NCBI RefSeq assembly: GCF_002959965.1
Contig: NZ_PREV01000026.1
Location: forward strand, 255,501-319,500
Reading direction: 5' to 3'
Length of the DNA: 64,000 bases
Source of the DNA: Microbulbifer pacificus
Lineage (GTDB): Bacteria; Pseudomonadota; Gammaproteobacteria; Pseudomonadales; Cellvibrionaceae
How positions within the stretch are numbered: the first letter of the stretch is position 1; every line of letters starts with the position of its first letter. Shown piece after piece: positions 19,197-27,467 of the stretch. A model generated the notes under the pieces. That model searched no databases, was not told where the DNA came from, and saw only the letters and a program-made list of their open reading frames with translations. The translations under genes and the position numbers were made by a program.

Positions 19197-19343
19197 ATGC
19201 TGGAGGAAGTCGTTGTCACTGCCGCCCGTGAATCCAAAAGTGATTATGACTCACCATCGAACGCTGCACCGGTCACACCTTCATTCGATGAGGTAAAGTA
19301 CGAGGCCGATCTGTTTGTGGATTTCAAAATCGAAGCCGAATGA
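19197..19343 (+). CDS. small protein with a TonB-box-like N-terminus
   Basis: A 48-residue open frame starting with ATG, preceded by GAGGTG 6 nt upstream. It begins MLEEVVVTAARESKSDYDS, which is the TonB-box/plug-start consensus of TonB-dependent receptors, but there is no signal peptide, plug or barrel. The rest is acidic (FDEVKYEADLFVDFKIEAE). It could be a real small protein or a chance fragment of a receptor start. It sits between the zinc peptidase and zinc-finger genes, same strand. No database family is claimed. Confidence 0.45.
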   Translation: MLEEVVVTAARESKSDYDSPSNAAPVTPSFDEVKYEADLFVDFKIEAE

Positions 19344-19399
19344 TTCACAGGGTTGCCCCGAACCTAACGATTGCAGCCGAATAACAATCAGGAGTGCCA

Positions 19400-19936
19400 A
19401 TGCACTGTCCAAAATGTCGACATGAATATCTGAAACCGACCAAAATCGAAGAAGGCCTCCCCGTAATGGGTTGCCCAAAGTGCGAGGGCGCCCTGCTGTC
19501 GCTACTGTACTATCGGGACTGGTCAGAGAGAGTAAGCCTCGATACCGAGGATCAAGCGACGCCAGGTGAAATCTCTACAGATTCCGATACCAAGACCGCC
19601 GTCAACTGCCCCAAATGCAGTCGACTGATGACCAAGTACTCGGTATCCGGCGCACTAGATACGAGGCTGGACCTGTGTGGAAATTGCGACGAAGCCTGGC
19701 TGGATGGCGGGGAATGGCAGCTGCTCAAATCGCTTGAGCTGGGAAACCGTTTGCCCAGCGTATTCACGGAGCAATGGCAGCGCAGGGTGCGCTCGGAAAA
19801 AACCGAATTGGACCGGATCAACCGTCTGAAGAAAATCGTCGGCGACTCCGATACCAACCGGGCGGTAGAGATTAAAGCCTGGCTCAAGGGCAATAAAAAC
19901 AAAGCCACGATTTTGCACTTCCTGGGCACAGATTAA
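19400..19936 (+). CDS. zf-TFIIB-type zinc-finger protein
   Basis: Protein of about 178 residues with zinc-ribbon cysteines: an N-terminal CPKC/CPKC pair (HCPKCRHEYL and GCPKCEGALL) and a second ribbon CPKCSRLM with LCGNCDEAWLDGGEW, the typical bacterial TFIIB-type zinc-finger signature. The C-terminal 60 residues are charged and probably helical. The ATG at 19400 has CAGGAG 5 nt upstream. Function is unknown; the family call is good. Confidence 0.82.
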   Translation: MHCPKCRHEYLKPTKIEEGLPVMGCPKCEGALLSLLYYRDWSERVSLDTEDQATPGEISTDSDTKTAVNCPKCSRLMTKYSVSGALDTRLDLCGNCDEAWLDGGEWQLLKSLELGNRLPSVFTEQWQRRVRSEKTELDRINRLKKIVGDSDTNRAVEIKAWLKGNKNKATILHFLGTD

Positions 19937-20064
19937 CTACCAACGGAACTTCCGTTCACTCACCCGTTCTGACGGTGTCCAGACATCAAGGAATGAATCA
20001 AGGTGACTTACGCCCCCCCGGCGCCCACGAAAAAGTGCGCGAAACCAGTCTTGGAGAGTAACAA

Positions 20065-20472
20065 ATGCCGATAAATCTGATGGAAGTGGATGGCGTTAGC
20101 ATACAACCTAAGCATCGGGCGACCTGCCACTGCGGTGCTGTGGAACTGGAGCTCGATTTGCTGGAAGGGCTGGTTGATGTCCGCCGTTGCGATTGTTCCA
20201 TGTGCCGCAGGCGGGGGGCTGTTGCGGCTTCGGTGACGCTGGATGGCATCAGGATCGTGAAGGGCGAGGAGCACCTGAAGCTGTATCAGTTCAATACCAA
20301 CACCGCGAAGCATTACTTCTGCGAAATCTGCGGAATCTACACCCACCACCAAAGGCGTTCGAATCCGACACAGTTTGGATTTAACGTGGCCTGCCTGGAA
20401 GGTATCAATCCGCTTAAGATCGAAGGAATTCCAACCTACGACGGGGTAAATCACCCGGCGGATCGACGGTAA
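20065..20472 (+). CDS. GFA-family zinc-binding protein
   Basis: Protein of 135 residues of the glutathione-dependent formaldehyde-activating (Gfa) family. It shows the conserved zinc ligands CHCGAVELEL, RRCDCSMCRRRG and YFCEICGIYTHHQRR. Most members have no proven glutathione-formaldehyde activity, so only the fold and metal binding are secure. It has its own spacing on both sides (128 bp and 144 bp), so it is probably monocistronic. Confidence 0.88.
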   Translation: MPINLMEVDGVSIQPKHRATCHCGAVELELDLLEGLVDVRRCDCSMCRRRGAVAASVTLDGIRIVKGEEHLKLYQFNTNTAKHYFCEICGIYTHHQRRSNPTQFGFNVACLEGINPLKIEGIPTYDGVNHPADRR

Positions 20473-20616
20473 CGTACCTGCCGGCTCGAATTCCTGCAGA
20501 AGCACTGGCCAGTCATTTGAGAACGCATGGGCAGCGCTGCACGCCGCGAATACGGAATCCTGAATAACGTCAGCAGGGCGGGGGGTATTTACTACACTTC
20601 CCCAAAAGAGGTGCCA

Positions 20617-21678
20617 ATGATGCTGAAACTTCAGTTCTCCCCGCTGTGTTACGGTCTGCTGATTTTTACGGTGCTTTCCGCTGCATTGCTGCAGCCCGCT
20701 GAGGCGTGTACCCGGATTTTGTGGAACGACAATGGCCTGGCGGTAGTGGTCGGCCGCACGATGGACTGGCCAGAATCTACCGAGCCGGTATTGACCGTAT
20801 TACCCCGGGGCATGAAACGCGATGGCGGCCGCACCGGAGATACCGTGACCGTTAAAGAAAACCCTGCCCGCTGGACCTCCAAGTACGCGAGCCTGGTAAC
20901 CACCCTCTATGGCGTCGGTACCGCGGACGGCTTCAATGAAAAAGGGCTGGGTGGTCATCTGCTCTATCTCCAGGCGACCGATTTCGGAACGCGGGACACC
21001 AGGCTCCCCGGTGTTCAGGCCGGGCTCTGGTTACAGTATCTGCTGGATAATGCGGCCAGTGTGAAAGAAGCGCTGGCCCTGATGAAAACCGTCCAGATTG
21101 TGATGACCGAAGCGCACGGACACAATGCCACGGTGCACCTGGCCATCGAAGATGCCAGTGGAGACTCCGCAGTGGTGGAGTACATTGACGGCAAGCCGGT
21201 GATACACCACGGCAAGCAATACCGTGTAATGACCAATGACCCCACCTACGACGAACAACTGGCTCTCGTCGAAAAACAGGACTACTCCAACCCGAGCAGT
21301 GATACTCCCCTGCCCGGCAATGTGAAAGCGACCGATCGCTTCCAACGTGCCACTTACTACGCCGCCATGCTGCCCAAGCCAAACAATGAACGGGAAGCGA
21401 TCGCGAGCATCCTCGCCATCGCGCGCAACGTTTCCGTGCCCTTTGGCGCGCCCTACAAGGGATTTGGCATTTACAACACGGAATACCGCACCGCGATCAA
21501 CCTGACCGACCGCCGCTACTTCTTCGAGCTGACTACCAGCCCGAATGTAATCTGGGTAGACCTGAACAGCTTCAAGCTGGGGCCCGGATCCCCGGTTATG
21601 CGGCTCGATCCCGACAACCCGCAACTGTCGGGCAATGTATCCGGCGAGTTCCGCAAAGCCGACAAGCCCCCCTATTGA
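20617..21678 (+). CDS. choloylglycine hydrolase family amidase
   Basis: Exported N-terminal-nucleophile hydrolase, about 353 residues, that cleaves linear amides (bile-salt hydrolase, penicillin V acylase and related). The signal peptide ends in LQPAEA and the next residue is the nucleophile Cys in ACTRILWNDNGLAVVVGRTM, so cleavage exposes the catalytic cysteine. Other family motifs are RTMDWPEST, YGVGTADGFNEKGLGGHLL and NDPTYDEQL. The ATG pair at 20617/20620 follows AGAGG. Marine members may act on acyl-homoserine lactones or N-acyl amino acids; the substrate here is undetermined. Confidence 0.88.
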   Translation: MMLKLQFSPLCYGLLIFTVLSAALLQPAEACTRILWNDNGLAVVVGRTMDWPESTEPVLTVLPRGMKRDGGRTGDTVTVKENPARWTSKYASLVTTLYGVGTADGFNEKGLGGHLLYLQATDFGTRDTRLPGVQAGLWLQYLLDNAASVKEALALMKTVQIVMTEAHGHNATVHLAIEDASGDSAVVEYIDGKPVIHHGKQYRVMTNDPTYDEQLALVEKQDYSNPSSDTPLPGNVKATDRFQRATYYAAMLPKPNNEREAIASILAIARNVSVPFGAPYKGFGIYNTEYRTAINLTDRRYFFELTTSPNVIWVDLNSFKLGPGSPVMRLDPDNPQLSGNVSGEFRKADKPPY

Positions 21679-21829
21679 ACACACAGGAGACACCCGCTCA
21701 CTCTGGCGGCAGTTTCCGGCACAGCCACCCCTGTGGAACCACGCTAACCGCAGGGGTTACCGACAACACTCCCGCCTTACAGCCTCGCGGCTCTGTCTCC
21801 GCACGTACTTCCCCGGTTAAAAGCGGCAA

Positions 21830-22741
21830 TCACTCGAACGCATCCCAGTAGGGTGGATCGCCAAAATAGCTGCTTATGTAATCGATAAATACCCGGAGTT
21901 TGGTGGCCAGTAATTTTCTGTGGGGGTACACCGCGTAGAGCGCCATCGCTTCCGGCTCGAATTCCTGCAGAATCACCTTCAGTTTTCCGGTCTTGATCGC
22001 TTCGCCGACGATAAAAGTAGGTTGCAGTACATAGCCTTCCCCGGCGATGGCGGCCTGCATCAGGATTTCGCCGTTGTTGCTCGCCAGGCTCGCGGTACCG
22101 GTTGTGTTGTTTCTTTTCAGGGCGACCATCAGCGGGGACTCAGCCGGGCCGGATTCCAGATAGCTGTAGCGCAGGTAGTGCTCCGGCCGCAAATCCTCCG
22201 GCGTTTCGGGCACGCCTTCCCGTGCCAGATACTCGGGAGAGGCACACACCACTAGCCGCACCGGCGCCAGGCGCCGTGCTATGAGTGACGAGCTTTTCAG
22301 CTTGCCGATGCGCAGCGCCACATCAAACCCCTCCTCCACTACATCCACCTTGCGGTCATTGAGCTGCAGCTCGATACCCACCGCCGGGTGCGTTTTCTTG
22401 AAGTCGCCGATCAGCGGCGCCAGATGGCGTGTGGCAAAGGTCACCGGGGCGCTGATACGCAGCTGCCCCTGCGCCTCGCTCTGCATCTCGCCCAGCTGGC
22501 TCTCCATGTCGGTCAGACTCTCCAGGATCTGCTGGGCAAACTGATAACACTGCTCCCCCTCTTCCGTGAGGCGCACACGGCGTGTGGTGCGGTTGAACAG
22601 GCGCACCTTGAGGTGCTCCTCCAACTGCGACACGTACTTGCTCACCAGCTGGTTCGACAGATCCAGCTTGTCTGCAGCCTTCTTGAATCCACCTTCATCG
22701 GCGACCGCCACGAAGGCGTTCAATGCGCTAATCCGGTCCAT
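21830..22741 (-). CDS. LysR-family transcriptional regulator
   Basis: Regulator of 303 residues: helix-turn-helix (MDRISALNAFVAVADEGGFK, then KAADKLDLSNQLVSKYVSQL) and effector domain (GQLRISAPVTFATRHLAPLI, then DVALRIGKLKSSSLIARRLA). It belongs to the same LysR branch as the regulator at 17353. It is divergent from the DoxX gene, and the 148-bp interval holds the shared promoter region. The most likely targets are DoxX and the quinone reductase downstream, as inferred from gene order. Confidence 0.92.
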   Translation of the reverse strand: MDRISALNAFVAVADEGGFKKAADKLDLSNQLVSKYVSQLEEHLKVRLFNRTTRRVRLTEEGEQCYQFAQQILESLTDMESQLGEMQSEAQGQLRISAPVTFATRHLAPLIGDFKKTHPAVGIELQLNDRKVDVVEEGFDVALRIGKLKSSSLIARRLAPVRLVVCASPEYLAREGVPETPEDLRPEHYLRYSYLESGPAESPLMVALKRNNTTGTASLASNNGEILMQAAIAGEGYVLQPTFIVGEAIKTGKLKVILQEFEPEAMALYAVYPHRKLLATKLRVFIDYISSYFGDPPYWDAFE

Positions 22742-22889
22742 GGGGTATCGCCCAGCCCTATTACCAACAATTCATTGATAATAGACCAACAGAATGCACG
22801 TTTATACGTACAAATGTTGCCACTAGACTGCATCCCAAGCTGGTGAGGTTCCTACACCACGCCCAAACCCAACAATGTGGAGAACGGTT

Positions 22890-23381
22890 ATGAACACTCA
22901 TGTGATCAACAAAGTTTTGAACTCGAACGCGGGCCTCGGTGCACTCGCCCTGCGCGTACCGGTCGGCATCATCCTCGCGGCCCACGGCGCCCAGAAGCTG
23001 TTTGGCTGGTTTGGCGGCTACGGTCTGGATGGCACCGGCCAGTGGATGGCGAGCATCGGCCTGGAGCCCGGTTACCTTATGGCCCTGCTGGCGGGCAGTG
23101 CGGAGTTCTTTGGCGGACTAGCGCTGCTGCTCGGTCTGCTGACCCGCCCGGCAGCGGCGGTGAGTGCCTTCACCATGCTGGTGGCGATCTTCAGCGCACA
23201 TATCAGCAATGGCTTTTTCATGAGTAACAACGGCTATGAATACGCGCTGGCGCTGCTCGCGGCCACGGTGGCGCTGGCCATTCAGGGTGGTGGTGCCTTC
23301 GCCCTGGACAAGGGTCTGAACAGCATTCTGAAAGACACCAGTAACGAGGATGCGGTGCTATCCACTGGTCGCACCGCCTGA
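22890..23381 (+). CDS. DoxX-family membrane protein
   Basis: Small inner-membrane protein, 163 residues, with four predicted helices: ALRVPVGIILAAHGAQKLFG, YLMALLAGSAEFFGGLALLL, AAAVSAFTMLVAIFSAHI and EYALALLAATVALAIQGG. DoxX proteins have been linked to redox or quinone-related stress in several bacteria, but the molecular role is unclear. The start at 22890 follows TGGAGA. It is 56 bp before a glutathionyl-hydroquinone reductase gene and divergent from a LysR regulator; this trio is a common stress-response arrangement. Confidence 0.9.
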   Translation: MNTHVINKVLNSNAGLGALALRVPVGIILAAHGAQKLFGWFGGYGLDGTGQWMASIGLEPGYLMALLAGSAEFFGGLALLLGLLTRPAAAVSAFTMLVAIFSAHISNGFFMSNNGYEYALALLAATVALAIQGGGAFALDKGLNSILKDTSNEDAVLSTGRTA

Positions 23382-23437
23382 TCACAAGCATCGACATTCG
23401 CCTCCGCTCCGGGGGCGAATGTCTGCAGGAAACAACG

Positions 23438-24442
23438 GTGAACACTATGTTGGTAAATGGCATCTGGAAAGAAAACTGGCAGCCCGTGCAACAGGCGGAC
23501 GACGACGGCCGCTTTATCCGGCAGACATCCTCGTTCCGCAACTGGGTGACGGCGGACGGATCCGCCGGGGTAACCGGAGCCGGCGGTTTCAGGGCAGAAC
23601 CCGGCCGATACCATTTGTATGTGGCGTATATCTGCCCCTGGGCGAGCCGCGCCCTGATGGCGCGACAGCTGAAGGGACTCGCGGAACTGGTCAGTGTTTC
23701 CGTCGTAAACCCGGTGCTGACCGATCAGGGCTGGGCCTTCGGTGGTTTTGCCGGCAGCGACGAAGATACGCTGAACGGCGCACGCTATATGCACGAACTC
23801 TACACCCGCGCCGACCCGACATTCAGCGGGCGCGCGACGGTACCGGTACTCTGGGACAAACAGACGGCCACCATCGTCAACAACGAGTCTGCGGATATTG
23901 TGCGCATGTTCAACAGCGCATTCCGTGACTATGTCAACGACGGACCCGATCTCTACCCGGCCGCGCTGGCAACGGAAATCGACGCGCTGAACACCTACCT
24001 CTACACCGAACTGAACAACGGCGTTTACCAGGCCGGCTTTGCCACCACGCAGTTGGCCTATAAAGAGGCCTATGGCCGCGTATTCGCGGCACTGGATGCG
24101 ATGGAATCCCGGCTTGCCGATGGCCGCCGCTATTTATTCGGTGAGGTGTTTACCGAGTCCGACATCCGCCTGTTCGTCACCCTGGTGCGGTTCGATGCGG
24201 CCTACTACAGCCTGTTCAAGTGCAATCGGAATTTACTGAGGGAGATGCCGAATCTGCACCGTTACCTGCACAGAGTTCTCGCCTTCGACGACGTGAAAGC
24301 AACGGTTAATCTCGCACACATCAAAGCGGGCTATTACTCGATCAGGGCCCTCAACCCCACGGGTATTGTTCCGGAGGGGCCAGGGGAATGCGTTTTGCCC
24401 ATCACCTCTCACGGGTGTCACTCCGTTCCCGATAAATACTGA
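23438..24442 (+). CDS. glutathionyl-hydroquinone reductase (GST family)
   Basis: Cytoplasmic glutathione transferase-like enzyme of 334 residues that reduces glutathionyl-quinones to hydroquinones (YqjG/PcpF type). The active-site motif YICPWASRALMAR near residue 67 has the catalytic Cys of this subfamily, and NNESADIVRMFNSAF is the glutathione-site segment. The C-terminal all-helical domain contains FGEVFTESDIRLFVTLVRFD. A GTG start at 23438 is favoured because AGGA lies 7 nt upstream; an ATG three codons later is possible. It likely forms an operon with DoxX. Confidence 0.9.
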   Translation: MNTMLVNGIWKENWQPVQQADDDGRFIRQTSSFRNWVTADGSAGVTGAGGFRAEPGRYHLYVAYICPWASRALMARQLKGLAELVSVSVVNPVLTDQGWAFGGFAGSDEDTLNGARYMHELYTRADPTFSGRATVPVLWDKQTATIVNNESADIVRMFNSAFRDYVNDGPDLYPAALATEIDALNTYLYTELNNGVYQAGFATTQLAYKEAYGRVFAALDAMESRLADGRRYLFGEVFTESDIRLFVTLVRFDAAYYSLFKCNRNLLREMPNLHRYLHRVLAFDDVKATVNLAHIKAGYYSIRALNPTGIVPEGPGECVLPITSHGCHSVPDKY

Positions 24443-24489
24443 GGCACCGCTCCCGCGCACCGGCTGGATCGCGGCCCGACCATTAAACG

Positions 24490-25899
24490 CTATGGATTCG
24501 AGGCGCACAGCGCCGCCAGTCGACTGAGCGCCTGCTCCCTTGGCGGGTCCCAGGGGTGGGCAAAGCTGATGCGCAGACAATTCCTGAATTGTCCCGATGC
24601 TGAAAACAGCGGGCCGGGCGTGATCACCACCTGCTGTTGCAATGCTTTGGCGTAGAGCGCGAGCGTATCCTCTCCGTCGGGTAGTTCCACCCAAACCGCC
24701 AGGCCTCCTTGTGGCTTACTCACGCGGATACTTCCCGGCCAATCGTTCAGTAACTGCAACAGGCGGTCTCTACGTAATCGCAGTTCCGTGCGCAGCCGGC
24801 GCAAGTGCGCGGTGAAGCTGCCGTCGGCCATGAACTCCGCCAGGCCGCGCTGCACAAACTGGCTGCCGGATAACTGCGTCACCAGTTTCAGGTGGAGAAT
24901 GCGCCCATGCCAGCGGGCACCGGAAATCCATCCGAGCCGCAGATCCCGGGAGAGGCTTTTCGAGAAGGAACCGCAGAGGATCACCCGCTGGTCCCGGTCC
25001 AGCGCTTTGAGCGGATCGGGGACGGCCCCCAGTGCGGTATCGGCATAGATATCGTCTTCGATAACGGCCAGGTCATAAGACTCCGCCAGGGCCAGCAGCC
25101 GGCGCCTGGAGGATTCCGGCATCAACGCGCCACCGGGGGTGGCAAACGCGGGAGAGACAACGCATGCCCGCACTTGCCAGCGCTGCAAAACGTCTTCCAG
25201 CGCATCGATATCCATCCCGGTTTCGAGCGAGGCCGGCACTTCGACCACCTGCAGTCCCAGCTGCTCGATGATCTGCATCACGCCGTAAAATCCCGGCGAC
25301 TCCACCGCCACCACATCGCCGCGATTGCAGCAGGCCATCAGGGCGAGAAACAACGCGTGCTGACAGCCCGAGGTAATACACAGCGCATCCGCCTCGCACG
25401 GCCATCCCCGCCGGGCCATGTGCAGCGCGAGTTGCTCGCGCAACGCGACGTTGCCGGCGGGCTCATCGTAGTACTGGAAATCCTGGCCGCTTTGCCGCCG
25501 GAGCGAGCGCCCGATGGCGCGGTTGAGGGCGACGATGCCGGCAGGCAGATCGCCGGGTGATTGCTGTGGCAGCAGATCGAAGGCCGCACTGCGGCGCATG
25601 ATGTCCTGCAGCAGTTCACTGACCGTTACCGGCCGCGGCGCCTCGATGCGGGCGCGGCTGACGGGCCGGTTTACCGCAGGCGCCTGCAGGGATACGAAAT
25701 AGCCCGCCTTGGGCCGAGCCTCAACCAGACCCTGTACTTCGAGCCGCTGCAGCGCGTGCTGCACCGTGGCCTTGGAGAGCTTGTGCTCCCGGCACAGGGT
25801 CCGAATCGAGGGCAAGCGCTCTCCCTGCCGCCAGCGCTGCTCCTCGATGCCCTGCAACAGCCACGCTTCCAGCTGCTGGTAGCGAAATTCCTGTGTCAC
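24490..25899 (-). CDS. MocR-type regulator (GntR wHTH plus aminotransferase domain)
   Basis: Chimeric regulator of 469 residues. The N-terminal GntR winged helix (GERLPSIRTLCREHKLSKAT, then VQHALQRLEVQGLVEARPKA) is joined by a linker to a class I aminotransferase-like domain from about residue 100, with the PLP lysine region GSFSKSLSRDLRLGWISG. MocR proteins sense PLP or an amino-acid adduct. It is not next to pdxST or a GABA gene, so PdxR or GabR identity is not supported. It diverges from ccoG across 115 bp. Target genes are unknown. Confidence 0.9.
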   Translation of the reverse strand: MTQEFRYQQLEAWLLQGIEEQRWRQGERLPSIRTLCREHKLSKATVQHALQRLEVQGLVEARPKAGYFVSLQAPAVNRPVSRARIEAPRPVTVSELLQDIMRRSAAFDLLPQQSPGDLPAGIVALNRAIGRSLRRQSGQDFQYYDEPAGNVALREQLALHMARRGWPCEADALCITSGCQHALFLALMACCNRGDVVAVESPGFYGVMQIIEQLGLQVVEVPASLETGMDIDALEDVLQRWQVRACVVSPAFATPGGALMPESSRRRLLALAESYDLAVIEDDIYADTALGAVPDPLKALDRDQRVILCGSFSKSLSRDLRLGWISGARWHGRILHLKLVTQLSGSQFVQRGLAEFMADGSFTAHLRRLRTELRLRRDRLLQLLNDWPGSIRVSKPQGGLAVWVELPDGEDTLALYAKALQQQVVITPGPLFSASGQFRNCLRISFAHPWDPPREQALSRLAALCASNP

Positions 25900-26014
25900 C
25901 CACCCAACTCCAGAGCCTCAATCTGTACCCATTGTATTTAATTTTTTTAGGCCTGCACCTATCGAGTGGGCCGGCGTAGTCTGCCGCCGTCTAAATCTGC
26001 GCGGATGAGTTGCC

Positions 26015-27400
26015 ATGGAAAAAATTCCCGTTGTTCAGGAACCGGTTGCCCTGGACCCTGCCCCGCCACGCTCCCCGACATCGGGCCGCGACGGCAAGTT
26101 TCATGTGCGCCTGACAGAAGGTTACTTCCAGAATGTGCGGCGCCTGGTCAGCTGGCCGCTGCTCGCGCTGTACTTCGGGCTGGTGTGGGTGCAGTTCGAC
26201 GGCCAGCCCTGGCTGCTGTTTTCGTTTGAGCAGCACCGGATCATCCTCTTCGGCCACGCGCTGTCGTGGCGCGATCTGTCCCTGCTTGCGGGATTGCTGA
26301 TCGCCAGCGCCGCCCTGCTGTTTTTTCTCGCGGTGGCCTGGGGGCGCGTGTGGTGCGGCTTCGCGTGTCCGCAGAGTATCTGGACCTGGCTGTTCATCCG
26401 CGTTGAGGATCTGACCGAAGGCCGGGCAGACAAACGGGCCCGGCAGGCCGGCGCGCCAATGGCGTTGCCCACCCTGCTCCGCCGGCTGCTAAAGCACCTG
26501 CTCTGGCTACTGCTCGCGCTCGCCACCGCCATCACCTTCACCGGCTATTTCGTGCCGGTACGCGAGATCCTGTCCGCCGCCATGCAGCTTGAATTGTCCG
26601 CAGCGGTTTCCGGTTGGATCCTGATCATGGCAGGGCTGACCTATCTGAATGCCGGGCTGGTGCGCGAGAAAATCTGCCTGCACGCCTGCCCCTATGCGCG
26701 ATTCCAGGGTGTGATGTTCGACGAACATACACTGACCGTCAGTTACGACACACGCCGTGGCGAACCCCGCGCGAACCGGCGCAAGGGGAGTGACAACAGT
26801 GGTGACTGCGTCGACTGTGGACTCTGTGTGCAGGTGTGCCCCGCCGGTATCGATATTCGCGATGGCCTGCAAGCCGCGTGCATTGACTGTGCCGCGTGCA
26901 TCGATGCCTGCGACAGGGTCATGTCGAAACTCGAACGCCCCGCGGGGCTCATCCGCTTCGCCTCCGAAGCGCAGCTGCAAGGCGAAAATTCCCGCTTCCT
27001 TCGCCCGCGCCTGGCCGGCTATGCCGCGGTAATGCTGCTGGCCTTTACCGCGGTCTTGTACGGCTTCACCCAGACTACCCAGTTGCTGGTGGAAATCAGG
27101 CGCGACCGCGGCGCGATGTTCCGGCAGGTGGATCAGCACACGGTGTGTAACGTGTATCAGATCAAGGTGGAGGGATACAGTGAGACTCAACGCTTTGTGG
27201 ATGTGTCAATTACCGGGGAAGGCGAGTTCAGCCTGTTTGGCCCGCGGAAAATTGACCTCGCGGAAGACAATGCCTACTGGCTTCCCTACCGCATCTGCGC
27301 CCGCGACCTGAAATTGCCGAAGGCCGAATTGACCTTCCACTTCAGAGGAAACACGCTGTCCACTTCAAAAAACACGACGTTTTTGACCGGGACCTTTTGA
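26015..27400 (+). CDS. ccoG: cytochrome c oxidase accessory protein CcoG
   Basis: Membrane iron-sulfur protein of 461 residues (FixG/RdxA/CcoG) that helps deliver copper to cbb3-type oxidase. It has transmembrane helices near residues 45-65, 85-105, 155-175, 190-210 and 340-360. The motif VWCGFACPQSIWTWLF is characteristic. Two 4Fe-4S motifs are clear: CVDCGLCVQVCPAGIDI and CIDCAACIDACDRVM. The C-terminal periplasmic domain is present and the protein is full length. The ccoNOP genes are not in the window, so it is detached from its usual cluster. Confidence 0.95.
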   Translation: MEKIPVVQEPVALDPAPPRSPTSGRDGKFHVRLTEGYFQNVRRLVSWPLLALYFGLVWVQFDGQPWLLFSFEQHRIILFGHALSWRDLSLLAGLLIASAALLFFLAVAWGRVWCGFACPQSIWTWLFIRVEDLTEGRADKRARQAGAPMALPTLLRRLLKHLLWLLLALATAITFTGYFVPVREILSAAMQLELSAAVSGWILIMAGLTYLNAGLVREKICLHACPYARFQGVMFDEHTLTVSYDTRRGEPRANRRKGSDNSGDCVDCGLCVQVCPAGIDIRDGLQAACIDCAACIDACDRVMSKLERPAGLIRFASEAQLQGENSRFLRPRLAGYAAVMLLAFTAVLYGFTQTTQLLVEIRRDRGAMFRQVDQHTVCNVYQIKVEGYSETQRFVDVSITGEGEFSLFGPRKIDLAEDNAYWLPYRICARDLKLPKAELTFHFRGNTLSTSKNTTFLTGTF

Positions 27401-27431
27401 TCCGGCCCTTGTGCGCGGAACACAAAAACGC

Positions 27432-27465
27432 AAAAAAAACGCAGCCCGAAAGCTGCGTTTTTTTT
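27432..27465. terminator. bidirectional terminator between ccoG and gcvP
   Basis: The stem AACGCAGC / GCTGCGTT with loop CCGAAA is flanked by eight A residues on the left and eight T residues on the right, so it can stop both convergent transcripts. Confidence 0.9.
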
Positions 27466-27467
27466 GC

